DNA of 64,000 bases from Streptomyces sp. NBC_01116 (GCF_041435495.1 NZ_CP108644.1:6247501-6311500), one strand, 5' to 3'; positions 8,308-16,852 are shown, counted from the stretch's first letter. A program made the numbers and translations. The notes: generated by a model not told the origin, from the sequence alone.

Positions 8308-9891
8308 ATGACCGTTGTGGACGAAACCCAGGGTGAGCCGAGCGACGCCCGAGGCCGGGTGGCCGAACTGCTGGCCCTGCGCGAGCAGGCGCGGCGCGGA
8401 CCGAGTGAGCGGGCGACCGAGGCGCAGCACGCCAAGGGGAAGCTGACCGCGCGGGAGCGGATCGAGCTGCTGCTGGACCCGGGTTCGTTCAAGGAGGTCG
8501 AGCAGCTGCGCCGGCACCGGGCGACCGGCTTCGGCCTGGAGGCGAAGAAGCCGTACACCGACGGTGTCATCACCGGCTGGGGCACGGTCGAGGGCCGCAC
8601 GGTCTTCGTCTACGCGCACGACTTCCGGATCTTCGGCGGGGCGCTGGGCGAGGCGCACGCCACGAAGATCCACAAGATCATGGACATGGCCATCTCGGCG
8701 GGGGCCCCGCTGGTCTCCCTGAACGACGGCGCCGGCGCCCGCATCCAGGAGGGCGTCTCCGCGCTCGCGGGCTACGGCGGCATCTTCCAGCGCAACACCC
8801 GGGCGTCCGGTGTCATCCCGCAGATCAGCGTGATGCTCGGCCCGTGCGCGGGCGGCGCGGCCTACAGCCCCGCTCTGACCGACTTCGTGTTCATGGTCCG
8901 CGAGACCTCGCAGATGTTCATCACCGGACCGGACGTCGTGAAGGCGGTCACCGGCGAGGAGATCACCCAGAACGGCCTCGGCGGCGCGGACGTGCACGCC
9001 GAGACCTCCGGCGTCGCGCACTTCGCGTACGACGACGAGGAGACCTGCATCGCCGAGGTCCGCTACCTCATCGGGATGCTGCCCTCCAACAACCGCGAGA
9101 ACCCGCCCACGACGCAGAGCGACGACCCCGCCGACCGGCGCGGCGACGTCCTGCTGGACCTCGTCCCGGCCGACGGCAACCGCCCGTACGACATGCACAA
9201 GGTGATCGAGGAGCTCGTCGACGACGGCGACTATCTGGAGATCCACGAGCGCTGGGCCCGCAACATCATCTGCGCGATGGCCCGCCTGGACGGCCAGGTC
9301 GTCGGCATCGTCGCCAACCAGCCGCAGGCGCTGGCGGGCGTGCTGGACATCGAGGCCTCCGAGAAGGCCGCGCGCTTCGTGCAGATGTGCGACGCCTTCA
9401 ACATCCCGATCATCACTCTTCTGGACGTCCCCGGCTTCCTGCCGGGCGTGGACCAGGAGCACGGTGGAATCATCCGCCACGGAGCGAAGCTGCTCTACGC
9501 CTACTGCAACGCCACCGTGCCGCGGATCTCGCTGATCCTGCGGAAGGCCTACGGAGGCGCGTACATCGTCATGGACTCCCAGTCCATCGGGGCCGACCTC
9601 ACCTACGCCTGGCCCACCAACGAGATCGCGGTGATGGGCGCCGAGGGCGCGGCCAACGTCATCTTCCGCCGGCAGATCGCCGACGCCGAGGACCCCGAAG
9701 CCATGCGCACCCGCATGGTCAAGGAGTACAAGGCCGAGCTGATGCACCCCTACTACGCGGCCGAGCGCGGTCTCGTCGACGACGTCATCGACCCCGCCGA
9801 GACCCGCGAGGTGCTCATCGCCTCGCTCGCCATGCTCCGCAACAAGCACGCCGACCTGCCGTCCCGCAAGCACGGCAACCCCCCGCAGTAG
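8308..9891 (+). CDS. accB: Acyl-CoA (acetyl/propionyl-CoA) carboxylase beta subunit, carboxyltransferase
   Basis: Encodes 527 residues with both carboxyltransferase halves: an N-terminal acyl-CoA site (GAGARIQEGVSALAGYGGIF and GPCAGGAAYSPALTDF) and a C-terminal carboxybiotin site (GFLPGVDQEHGGIIRHGAK and RKAYGGAYIVM). It transfers carboxyl from biotin on the alpha subunit to acetyl- or propionyl-CoA, giving malonyl- or methylmalonyl-CoA for lipids and polyketides. The small epsilon subunit follows 71 bp downstream, as in S. coelicolor accBE. No biotinylated subunit lies nearby, so an alpha chain must come from another locus. Assignment to accB rather than pccB rests on gene order. Confidence 0.93.
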   Translation: MTVVDETQGEPSDARGRVAELLALREQARRGPSERATEAQHAKGKLTARERIELLLDPGSFKEVEQLRRHRATGFGLEAKKPYTDGVITGWGTVEGRTVFVYAHDFRIFGGALGEAHATKIHKIMDMAISAGAPLVSLNDGAGARIQEGVSALAGYGGIFQRNTRASGVIPQISVMLGPCAGGAAYSPALTDFVFMVRETSQMFITGPDVVKAVTGEEITQNGLGGADVHAETSGVAHFAYDDEETCIAEVRYLIGMLPSNNRENPPTTQSDDPADRRGDVLLDLVPADGNRPYDMHKVIEELVDDGDYLEIHERWARNIICAMARLDGQVVGIVANQPQALAGVLDIEASEKAARFVQMCDAFNIPIITLLDVPGFLPGVDQEHGGIIRHGAKLLYAYCNATVPRISLILRKAYGGAYIVMDSQSIGADLTYAWPTNEIAVMGAEGAANVIFRRQIADAEDPEAMRTRMVKEYKAELMHPYYAAERGLVDDVIDPAETREVLIASLAMLRNKHADLPSRKHGNPPQ

Positions 9892-9962
9892 TCGTCCTCC
9901 GCGGCGGCGCGACGCGCCGCACGGTCCACGAAACCCTGCCGAGAAGACGGAGACACCCCACC

Positions 9963-10166
9963 ATGAGCCTGACGTCCGCCGAGTCCGTCCTGCGCGTCGA
10001 GAAGGGTCACGCCGACCCCGAGGAGCTGGCGGCCATCACCGCCGTCCTGATGGCCCGCGCCGCCTCCCAGCCGCCCGCCCCCGCCCACCGCGGCCGTGAC
10101 ACCGCCGGCTGGCGCCGCCTGGAGCGCACGCCCGGCTTCCGCGCACCGCACAGCTGGCAGGGCTGA
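9963..10166 (+). CDS. accE: Acyl-CoA carboxylase epsilon subunit
   Basis: Encodes 67 residues. The start VLRVEKGHADPEELAAITAV and the tail with paired Trp residues (AGWRRLERTPGFRAPHSWQG) are typical of actinobacterial carboxylase epsilon subunits. These small proteins bind the beta core and stimulate the holoenzyme. It follows accB in the same direction, and a short GC hairpin lies in the gap (9904-9920). A strong terminator follows at 10189-10222, making accBE a two-gene unit. Confidence 0.9.
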   Translation: MSLTSAESVLRVEKGHADPEELAAITAVLMARAASQPPAPAHRGRDTAGWRRLERTPGFRAPHSWQG

Positions 10167-10188
10167 CCCCCTCGCAGGCCGTACGGAG

Positions 10189-10222
10189 AAGGGCCCCGCA
10201 CTCCTCGGAGTGCGGGGCCCTT
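10189..10222 (+). terminator. Terminator of the accBE operon
   Basis: Arms GGGCCCCGCACT (10191-10202) and AGTGCGGGGCCC (10209-10220) pair perfectly over a 6-base loop, extended by an AA/TT pair on the outside. It starts 22 bases after the accE stop. Confidence 0.85.
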
Positions 10223-10242
10223 CCGTGTACGACAGGACCTAG

Positions 10243-10413
10243 GCCCTGTCGTCGAACTGCCGCCTGTCCCGCGGCGCCATGCACGTGCTCTCGCCGCACC
10301 GGGCACAGGCCCGAGTACGTCCAGTACGAGGACCCGCACCCGGCGCACCGGGAGCACGCACCCGACCCCGCAGGGCCGCCCTCCGGGCGACGACGGCAGT
10401 TCGACGACAGGAC
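10243..10413. mobile_element. MITE-like element with terminal inverted repeats and CTAG target duplication
   Basis: A 171-bp non-coding segment with terminal inverted repeats of about 20 bp (left GCCCTGTCGTCGAACTGCCG at 10243-10262; the right end 10394-10413 is its reverse complement with one mismatch), flanked by CTAG at 10239-10242 and 10414-10417. No transposase is inside. A 4-bp CTAG duplication is typical of IS701-type transposition, so mobilisation by such an IS is inferred. The right-hand CTAG supplies the TAG stop of the cvnD-type gene on the minus strand. Confidence 0.7.
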
Positions 10414-10995
10414 CTAGCGCAGCCGTGCCATCAGGGCGTGCTCGACGAGCGTGATGAGCGCGCTCTTGGCGTCCGCGCGGTGCCGGGCGTCCGTCGTCAG
10501 GATCGGGGTGTCCGGCCCGATCTGGAGCGCCTCGCGTACTTCGTCGGGGGTGTAGGGCTGGTGTCCGTCGAAGCCGTTGAGGGCGATGACGAAGGGGAGC
10601 CCGCTGTTCTCGAAGTAGTCGACGGCGGGGAAGCAGTCGGCGAGGCGGCGGGTATCGACGAGGACGACGGCGCCGATGGCGCCGCGGACCAGGTCGTCCC
10701 ACATGAACCAGAAGCGGTCCTGGCCGGGCGTACCGAAGAGGTACAGGATCAGGTCCTGGTCGAGCGTGATGCGGCCGAAGTCCATGGCCACCGTCGTGGT
10801 GGTCTTGTCCCCGGTGTGGGTCAGATCGTCGATGCCCGCCGAGGCCGACGTCATCACGGCTTCGGTGCGCAGCGGGTTGATCTCCGAAACGGCACCGACA
10901 AACGTGGTCTTACCCACGCCGAAGCCCCCTGCCACCACGATCTTCGCCGAGGTAGTGGAGCGGGCCGCTCCGCCGCTAGAGCTTGCGAAGTCCAC
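10414..10995 (-). CDS. cvnD2: Conservon Ras-like GTPase CvnD (second conservon)
   Basis: Encodes 193 residues, a small GTPase of the conservon (MglA/Ras-like) type: P-loop GGFGVGKT at residues 23-30, a switch region ending LFGTPGQDRFWFMWDDLVRG, and a base-specificity segment IALNGFD in place of NKxD. GTG start at 10995, overlapping cvnC by 20 bp, so translation is probably coupled. The protein ends MARLR where the paralogue at 15748 ends MARLK, and its TAG stop lies inside the target duplication of the adjacent MITE. DNA identity to the paralogue is nearly complete over long stretches. The number 2 assumes S. coelicolor-like order. Confidence 0.93.
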   Translation of the reverse strand: MDFASSSGGAARSTTSAKIVVAGGFGVGKTTFVGAVSEINPLRTEAVMTSASAGIDDLTHTGDKTTTTVAMDFGRITLDQDLILYLFGTPGQDRFWFMWDDLVRGAIGAVVLVDTRRLADCFPAVDYFENSGLPFVIALNGFDGHQPYTPDEVREALQIGPDTPILTTDARHRADAKSALITLVEHALMARLR

Positions 10996-11629
10996 TGAGC
11001 ACCCTTTCGAGCAGTGTCACATCTGGCTGGCCGCCGGCGGCCTCGTCGCCGCCGGGCTGATGGATAGCGACGAGTCCGGCCTCGGCCAGGTCGGCGACGA
11101 GGATCCGGGCAACGCCGAGGGGGATCGAGAGAAGGGCCGAGATCTCGGCGACCGACTTGATCTCGATGCAGAGCCGGCAGATCCGCTGGTGCTCGGGCAA
11201 CTGCCCTTGCAGCCGCGACAGATCTGCCGTGGTGCTGACCAGCGCCTCGATGGCGAGCTGGTAACGCGGCCGGGTCCGCCCACCGGTCATGGCGTAGGGA
11301 CGGACCAGCGGATTGTGCGCGGCGGGCTTGGCGGGCTCGGAAGCGCGCTGCTGCTGCACCGGTTGAATGCGCGGCTGCCGGGGCGCGTCGTAGCGCTGGG
11401 GCTGCTGCGGTTGCTGCGGCCACCCGGCCCCCGGCTGCTGCGGGGGCCACTCGGACTCCTGCGCACCGTGAGCGCCCTGCTGCTGTCGGTGCTGCGGCTG
11501 CTGATATGGCTGGTACTGGCCTGGGCCCTGCCCGCCAGGTGCCGCAGGGAAGCCGAAACGGTTGTCACCGTGCTCACCCGGAACCCTCTGGTCACCGTTG
11601 TAGGGGTGCCCACCTGTGGGTGCTGCCAC
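10976..11629 (-). CDS. cvnC2: Conservon DUF742 protein CvnC (second conservon)
   Basis: Encodes 217 residues from a GTG at 11629 with GGAGGAG upstream. The first ~100 residues are Gln/Pro/Gly-rich and probably disordered; the DUF742 domain follows (NPLVRPYAMTGGRTRPRYQL, then LLSIPLGVARILVADLAEAG, helix-turn-helix-like, and VTLLERVLSGLRKL). In studied conservons CvnC joins the kinase-like CvnA, roadblock CvnB and GTPase CvnD in a membrane-associated complex. The Gln-rich arm is about 80 residues longer than in the first conservon's CvnC, which is only 135 residues. Confidence 0.9.
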   Translation of the reverse strand: MAAPTGGHPYNGDQRVPGEHGDNRFGFPAAPGGQGPGQYQPYQQPQHRQQQGAHGAQESEWPPQQPGAGWPQQPQQPQRYDAPRQPRIQPVQQQRASEPAKPAAHNPLVRPYAMTGGRTRPRYQLAIEALVSTTADLSRLQGQLPEHQRICRLCIEIKSVAEISALLSIPLGVARILVADLAEAGLVAIHQPGGDEAAGGQPDVTLLERVLSGLRKL

Positions 11630-11719
11630 GTCTCCTCCTCCGACTGCCGGTCACCGATCCCAGTGGGGCCGCGCCACCGCACTTTATGGCGCGGTGGCGA
11701 GAAACGCACTGTCTGTCTA

Positions 11720-12142
11720 CTAGTTAAGAAGACTTCCCTGAAGTTCGGCGCGGAGGTCCGGAGTCAGGACACTGCCCGCGCGGTCCACCAGAAGGGCCAT
11801 TTCGTACCCGACCAGACCGATATCGGCATCCGGGTGGGCCAGAACGGCGAGTGAGGATCCGTCGGAGATGGACATGATGAAGAGGAATCCACGCTCCATC
11901 TCCACAACGGTCTGATTCACGGCGCCGCCCTCGAAGATCCGCGAGGCACCCGCGGTCAGCGACGTCAGACCGGAGGCGACGGCCGCCAACTGGTCGGCGC
12001 GGTCGCGCGGGAAACCCTCGGACATCGCCAGCAGGAGTCCGTCGGCGGAGACCACCACCGTGTGCGACACCCCGGGGGTGTTGTCCACGAAATTGGTGAT
12101 CAACCAGTTGAGATTCTGCGCCGCCTGGCTCATCGGGCTCAC
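11720..12142 (-). CDS. cvnB2: Conservon roadblock/LC7 protein CvnB (second conservon)
   Basis: Encodes 140 residues, a single roadblock/LC7 domain (NLNWLITNFVDNTPGVSHTV, SADGLLLAMSEG, LVGYEMALLVDRAG). Such proteins dimerise and regulate small GTPases, here CvnD. The start is taken as the GTG at 12142 because AGGAG lies seven bases upstream; the ATG at 12133 is the alternative. The paralogue at 17275 has the same arrangement with TTG in place of GTG. Only one base separates this start from the cvnA stop, so coupling is likely. Confidence 0.9.
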   Translation of the reverse strand: MSPMSQAAQNLNWLITNFVDNTPGVSHTVVVSADGLLLAMSEGFPRDRADQLAAVASGLTSLTAGASRIFEGGAVNQTVVEMERGFLFIMSISDGSSLAVLAHPDADIGLVGYEMALLVDRAGSVLTPDLRAELQGSLLN

Positions 12143-12143
12143 A

Positions 12144-15100
12144 CTAACGCTCCTGGTTGTAGGTGGTACTGGTGTCCGAACCCTCGCTGCGTCCCCGCTG
12201 GACACCCCGCCGCAGGTTGCTCAACCTGCCGCGGACGTCCTCGGGCGCGCGGGAGACCTGTGGGCCGCCCTGCTGGGTCTGCTCCGCCGTGCCCTCGACC
12301 AAGTTGGCCTTGGGCACCCGCCGGGGGAGGCCGGAGGGGGTGATTCCGCCCGCCTTCGGCTCACGGAGCTTCTCGGCCCGCTCCCAGCGCTCGTCGTTCG
12401 TCGAGCGCCAGTCGTCGGAGCCGTCCCCGTCCGTCTGCGGGTCCAGCCGCTCTTCCTGCTGCGGCGGGGGCCCCGGAGTCGGATCGGGCTGGTCGTTGCC
12501 ACGGCCGCCGGGACCGGGCTGCCAGTGCTGCTGACCGCCTCGGCGCGGCAGACCGGCTTCGGTCAGCTCGTGGCCGACGTTCGGGGTGGGCCCCGGACGG
12601 TCGAAGCCTACGCGCTCCGAAGGCTCCGCGGGCGTGCTCGGAACAGATTCCGATTCGGCGGGCGCAATCGGCTCATAAGCGTGGGGGAAACCACTCTGAA
12701 CAGGCCAGTCATCCTGGTGGGACTGGTCCGGCGAAGCCGCGTACGGGTCGGCGTACTGCCCCTGCCGGGCATGCTGATCGGCATATGCCGATTCCGGATA
12801 GCCGTCTCCCCGGTGCTGCTGCGCCTGCTGGTCCCGCTGCTGCGCGTAACCGTCCTCGGCACCGTACTGCTGCTGCTCGTACGTTCCCTGGTACGGCTGC
12901 TGCTGCGGCTGCTGCTGCCCGTACTGGTCCTGGCCGTAGCCCGCGTCGGCGTAACCCTGCTGCTGCTGACCGCCGTACGGGTCGCCCGCGTACGACTCCG
13001 GTGCGTAGCCCCGGTGTTCCCGGTCGTCGTCCCCGAACGGGCCGCCCGGGCCCGTCTGGGCCTCCAGGGCCGCCCTGCGCTCCTCGCGCATCAGCGAACG
13101 CCCGACCGGGTCCAGCTGCGACGGGTCCACCGGGGCCTCGTAGCGCGTGTCGTCGAAGCCGAGCTCCGCGGCCGTGCGCATCGGGACCTGCTGCGGCGCC
13201 TGCTCGAAGCCCTGCTGCTGCTCGGGGATGATCGAGGAGACGGTGAAGTCGTCCTGGCCGGAGCCCGGTTCACCACCGCCACCGTGGGTGATGGCGTCCG
13301 GGAGCATGACCAGCGAGGTGGTCCCGGCCTGCTCGCCCGAGGGACGCAGCTGGACCCGGATCCCGTGCCGGTCGGCCAGCCGGCCGACCACGAACAGGCC
13401 CATGCGCTGCGACACCGCGGCGTCCACGGTCGGCGGATTGGCCAGCTTGTGGTTGATGTCGGCGAAGTCCTCGGCGGTGAGGCCGATGCCCTTGTCGTGG
13501 ATCTCGACCATGACGCGGCCGTCGGGCAGCCGGGTCGCGGTGACCTTGACCTTGGTCTGCGGCGAGGAGAACGTGGTGGCGTTCTCCAGCAGCTCGGCCA
13601 GGAGGTGCACGAGGTCGGTGACGGCCTGGCCGTGGATCTCGCTCTCCGGCACACCGGTCAGCTGGATGCGCTCGTAGGACTCCACCTCGGAGGAGGCGGC
13701 CCGCAGGACGTCCACCAGCGGCACCGGCTGGTTCCAGCGGCGGCCGGGCTCCTCGCCCGCGAGGACGAGGAGGTTCTCGCCGTTGCGGCGCATACGGGTG
13801 GCCAGGTGGTCCAGCTTGAAGAGGCTCTCCAGCTGGTCCGGGTCGGCCTCGTTGTTCTCCAGGTCGGTGATGAGGGTCAGCTGGCCCTCGATGAGCGACT
13901 GGTTGCGGCGCGAGAGGTTCGTGAAGATCGCGTTGACGTTGCCCCGCAGCATGGCCTGCTCGGCTGCGAGCCGGACGGCCTCGCGGTGCACCTGGTCGAA
14001 GGCGCGGGCGACCTCGCCGATCTCGTCCTGCGTGGTGATCGGGATCGGCTGCACCCGGGTGTCGACCCGGCCCGGGTCGGTGCGCGAGAGCTGGTCGACG
14101 AGGGAGGGCAGCCGCTGCTCGGCGATACCGAAGGCGGCGGTACGCAGCCGGCGCATGGAGCGGCTCATCTGGCGGGCCATGAGACCCGCCAGCACGAAGG
14201 CGGCCAGCAGCGCGATGACGACGATGAGTCCGTTGACGATGGCGTCGGTCTTGGCGTCGGAGGAGATGTTCGCGGCCTCGTCCACCGCCTTGGTGACCAG
14301 CTCGTCCTCGACGGTCGCGTACCCCTCGAACTTCGCGGTCGCCGCCGCCATCCAGGTCTCGGGCGTGACGCCCTTGGCCGCCAGCGCCTCGGGGTCCTGG
14401 CCCTTGCCGATCTCCCGGGCCATGCCGTCGAAGACCGAGCCGTCGATGCTCGGCGGGGCCACGAAGGGCGTGCCCGCGGCCTCGGCCCGCTCCTTCGCCG
14501 CCTTGAGCTGCTTGGCGCCCTCGGCGGCCTTGCCGGCCATGACCTGCTTGAGGCGGTCGACATCGGCCTGGGTGCCGCCGGAGTTGAACTCGCCCAGCGC
14601 GATCTGCTCCAGGTAGTTGTACGAACCGAAGGCCTTGACCTGCTCGTCGTACGTGCCCGGCTTCTTGCTCGGGCGCACCAGGAGGTGCATGCCGATCGAG
14701 CGCTGAAGCGATTCTGCAGCCTTGGACAGCTCGATCGCGTAGACGGTACGGCCGTAGCTGGTGATGTTGCCGGTGCCGAGGCCGAGCTCGTTGGAGAACT
14801 CCATCAGCGAGTGCTGGACCTGGGTGTAGCCCTCTTCGGTCTTCACCGGGTCCAGGGCCCTCGCGTAGGCGGCCTTGCGCAGCTCGGGGAGTTTGGGCTC
14901 CTCGGCCTTGAAGAGCTTCAGGCGGCGCTCCAGGCCCGGCTTCGCCGGCATCCCCTCCACCGCGGCGTCGAACTTCCGCGCCGCGTCGTCCGTGGTGGCC
15001 CGGGTCTGCTCGACCACATCGGCGTCACGGTCGCCCGAGAGCAGCGGCTCGGCGGTGAGGTCCCGCTCGTTCAGCAGCGCCTGCCCGTAGTCGGAGGCGG

Positions 15101-15386
15101 CGCGCACGACGACCGCGATCTTCTCGGCCTCCTGGGCCTGGCTCCAGGTGTCGACGGAGCCCTTCACCTGGAAGCCGCCCATGACGAGGCCGACCAGCAC
15201 CGGGATCAGGAGGATCGCGTTCAGCCGGGTGGCCACCCGCCAGTTGCGCGGGGCCATCCGGCTGGTGCTGCCACCGCCGGTCGGCTCCGTGCCGGGCAGA
15301 TCCGCAGGGGACGCCACAGCGCGCGACGGCGGGGTGAAGTTGCCCCGCTCGGGCTGCGCCGCGGAGCCCTCGTTGCTTCGCCTCAC
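12144..15386 (-). CDS. cvnA2: Conservon sensor histidine kinase-like protein CvnA (second conservon)
   Basis: Encodes 1080 residues from a GTG at 15386. Layout: cytosolic N-terminus; first membrane helix (about 55-75); a large extracellular nitrate/nitrite-sensing-type helical domain; second membrane helix (about 380-408); HAMP; an H-box-like FKLDHLATRMRRNGENLL; HATPase with N-box ELLENATTFSSP, GIGLT and GLFVVGRLADRHG; then a ~350-residue Gln/Gly/Tyr/Pro-rich tail ending in a short conserved block (GGITPSGLPRRVPKANLVEG). No receiver or partner regulator is encoded; output is thought to pass through CvnBCD. Confidence 0.92.
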   Translation of the reverse strand: MRRSNEGSAAQPERGNFTPPSRAVASPADLPGTEPTGGGSTSRMAPRNWRVATRLNAILLIPVLVGLVMGGFQVKGSVDTWSQAQEAEKIAVVVRAASDYGQALLNERDLTAEPLLSGDRDADVVEQTRATTDDAARKFDAAVEGMPAKPGLERRLKLFKAEEPKLPELRKAAYARALDPVKTEEGYTQVQHSLMEFSNELGLGTGNITSYGRTVYAIELSKAAESLQRSIGMHLLVRPSKKPGTYDEQVKAFGSYNYLEQIALGEFNSGGTQADVDRLKQVMAGKAAEGAKQLKAAKERAEAAGTPFVAPPSIDGSVFDGMAREIGKGQDPEALAAKGVTPETWMAAATAKFEGYATVEDELVTKAVDEAANISSDAKTDAIVNGLIVVIALLAAFVLAGLMARQMSRSMRRLRTAAFGIAEQRLPSLVDQLSRTDPGRVDTRVQPIPITTQDEIGEVARAFDQVHREAVRLAAEQAMLRGNVNAIFTNLSRRNQSLIEGQLTLITDLENNEADPDQLESLFKLDHLATRMRRNGENLLVLAGEEPGRRWNQPVPLVDVLRAASSEVESYERIQLTGVPESEIHGQAVTDLVHLLAELLENATTFSSPQTKVKVTATRLPDGRVMVEIHDKGIGLTAEDFADINHKLANPPTVDAAVSQRMGLFVVGRLADRHGIRVQLRPSGEQAGTTSLVMLPDAITHGGGGEPGSGQDDFTVSSIIPEQQQGFEQAPQQVPMRTAAELGFDDTRYEAPVDPSQLDPVGRSLMREERRAALEAQTGPGGPFGDDDREHRGYAPESYAGDPYGGQQQQGYADAGYGQDQYGQQQPQQQPYQGTYEQQQYGAEDGYAQQRDQQAQQHRGDGYPESAYADQHARQGQYADPYAASPDQSHQDDWPVQSGFPHAYEPIAPAESESVPSTPAEPSERVGFDRPGPTPNVGHELTEAGLPRRGGQQHWQPGPGGRGNDQPDPTPGPPPQQEERLDPQTDGDGSDDWRSTNDERWERAEKLREPKAGGITPSGLPRRVPKANLVEGTAEQTQQGGPQVSRAPEDVRGRLSNLRRGVQRGRSEGSDTSTTYNQER

Positions 15387-15556
15387 TCGACCAACAACCT
15401 CTCGGCGTCGGCACCTACGCTGTGCCGGATTATTCGTTCAGGGCCGTACTACTGGGGAGTTCGTCGAATTGCAGCACGGGGACGGGCCCCGTTCCAAACA
15501 GTCGGAATCGGCGGTTCCGAGTGGCCCAGACCTCAGATAAAACGGGCATAAAGAGC

Positions 15557-15580
15557 GAGCCCCGTCAAAAGGCGGGGCTC
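15557..15580. terminator. Hairpin between the conservons
   Basis: Arms GAGCCCCG (15557-15564) and CGGGGCTC (15573-15580) with an 8-base loop. It lies between the stronger terminator at 15654-15697 and the cvnA start; it may be a second stop for readthrough or lie in the cvnA leader. Confidence 0.5.
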
Positions 15581-15653
15581 ATGTGAGCGCAGTGGCACCG
15601 AATGGATGCGTCGGGTGGCGGCGTGGAGTCAATTCTCTCTCGAAACGTTATGA

Positions 15654-15697
15654 ACGCGGGGGCGGATCGTGTCAAACGACACAGGCCGCCCCCGCGT
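15654..15697 (-). terminator. Terminator of the first conservon operon
   Basis: Arms ACGCGGGGGCGG (15654-15665) and CCGCCCCCGCGT (15686-15697) pair perfectly over a 20-base loop. It lies 51 bp beyond the cvnD stop at 15748 on the minus strand. Confidence 0.75.
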
Positions 15698-15747
15698 GAC
15701 TACTGCAACTTCCGTATGGCGATATCGACTTGCGCCTGGTGGAAGAA

Positions 15748-16329
15748 CTACTTCAGACGTGCCATCAGCGCGTGCTCGACGAGCGTGATCAGGCCGCTCT
15801 TGGCGTCCGCGCGGTGCCGGGCGTCCGTCGTGATGATGGGTGCGTCGGGCCCGATCTGGAGCGCTTCGCGTACTTCGTCGGGGGTGTAGGGCTGGTGTCC
15901 GTCGAAGCCGTTGAGGGCGATGACGAAGGGGAGCCCGCTGTTCTCGAAGTAGTCGACGGCGGGGAAGCAGTCGGCGAGGCGGCGGGTGTCGACGAGGACG
16001 ACGGCGCCGATGGCGCCGCGGACCAGGTCGTCCCACATGAACCAGAAGCGGTCCTGGCCGGGCGTACCGAAGAGGTACAGGATCAGGTCCTGGTCGAGCG
16101 TGATGCGGCCGAAGTCCATGGCCACCGTCGTGGTGGTCTTGTCCCCGGTGTGGGTCAGATCGTCGATGCCCGCGGACGCGGACGTCATCACGGCTTCGGT
16201 GCGCAGCGGGTTGATCTCCGAAACGGCACCGACAAACGTGGTCTTACCCACGCCGAAGCCGCCCGCCACCACGATCTTCGCCGAGGTGGTGGCACGGCCC
16301 GTACCGCCGCTAGAGCTTGCGAAGTCCAC
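15748..16329 (-). CDS. cvnD1: Conservon Ras-like GTPase CvnD (first conservon)
   Basis: Encodes 193 residues with the same P-loop (GGFGVGKT), GTPGQDRFWFMWDDL and IALNGFD elements as its paralogue at 10414. The two proteins differ at only a handful of positions near the ends and around APIITTDARHRADAKSGLI. GTG start at 16329, overlapping cvnC by 20 bp exactly as in the other conservon. The DNA between about 15870 and 16190 is almost base-for-base the same as 10530-10850, far closer than the flanking cvn genes. Confidence 0.93.
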   Translation of the reverse strand: MDFASSSGGTGRATTSAKIVVAGGFGVGKTTFVGAVSEINPLRTEAVMTSASAGIDDLTHTGDKTTTTVAMDFGRITLDQDLILYLFGTPGQDRFWFMWDDLVRGAIGAVVLVDTRRLADCFPAVDYFENSGLPFVIALNGFDGHQPYTPDEVREALQIGPDAPIITTDARHRADAKSGLITLVEHALMARLK

Positions 16330-16717
16330 TGAGCACCCTTTCGAGCAGTGTCACATCCGGCGTGCCGCCGGCCTCTCCGTTGCCCGGCTGGTGGATGGCC
16401 ACCATGCCGGCTTCCGCCAGGTCCGCCACCAGGATCCGGGCGACGCCGAGCGGCATCGACAGCAGCGCCGACACCTCCGCCACCGACTTGACCTCACGGC
16501 AGAGGTGGCAGATCCGCTGGTGCTCGGGGAGCAGGGTCCCCAGATGCGCGGGGTCTGCCGTCGTGCTGACCAGTGCCTCTATCGCGAGCTGGTAGCGCGG
16601 CCGGGTCCGGCCGCCGGTCATGGCATAAGGACGAACCAGCGGCTGGTCGCCTTCCCCGTCGTACGACGCGTGGTGCAGTGCGCCGTACGGATCGGGTGAG
16701 GCGGGTGGCGGGGTCAT
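16310..16717 (-). CDS. cvnC1: Conservon DUF742 protein CvnC (first conservon)
   Basis: Encodes 135 residues from the ATG at 16717, chosen because GGAGG lies a few bases upstream; the frame is open to a TTG at 16762. It is mostly the DUF742 domain (QPLVRPYAMTGGRTRPRYQL, LLSMPLGVARILVADLAEAG, VTLLERVLSGLRKL) behind a ~30-residue Pro-rich arm, much shorter than in the second conservon. It is a partner of the CvnA/B/D complex. Confidence 0.9.
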   Translation of the reverse strand: MTPPPASPDPYGALHHASYDGEGDQPLVRPYAMTGGRTRPRYQLAIEALVSTTADPAHLGTLLPEHQRICHLCREVKSVAEVSALLSMPLGVARILVADLAEAGMVAIHQPGNGEAGGTPDVTLLERVLSGLRKL

Positions 16718-16852
16718 GAATCCTCCGGGCGTGACAGCAGGTTCTCGGCTTGCCGTCTGCAAGGGGCCGGTGAGGGGACTAAGGCGGCCTGACGGGTGAG
16801 GGTTGTGGGCATTACCTGGGGGGATCGTGTCGTGAATCCGCTGGACGGCCGC

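Larger units (their letters stand above)
15387..15747. other. Gap between the two conservons
   Basis: 361 bases without a gene. It holds two hairpins (listed separately) downstream of the first conservon and, by position, the promoter of cvnA at 15386. AT-rich bases at about 15415-15450 and 15470-15555 are where that promoter should be; I cannot assign hexamers with confidence. Confidence 0.4.

Noticed and set aside
10263..10393. A gene inside the MITE-like element
   Set aside because: No frame has a start, ribosome site or family resemblance; the element is non-coding.
12060..15551. Plus-strand open frame of 1163 codons opposite cvnA2
   Set aside because: Arg/Leu/Val-rich shadow of a high-GC gene; the opposite strand has complete HAMP and HATPase motifs.
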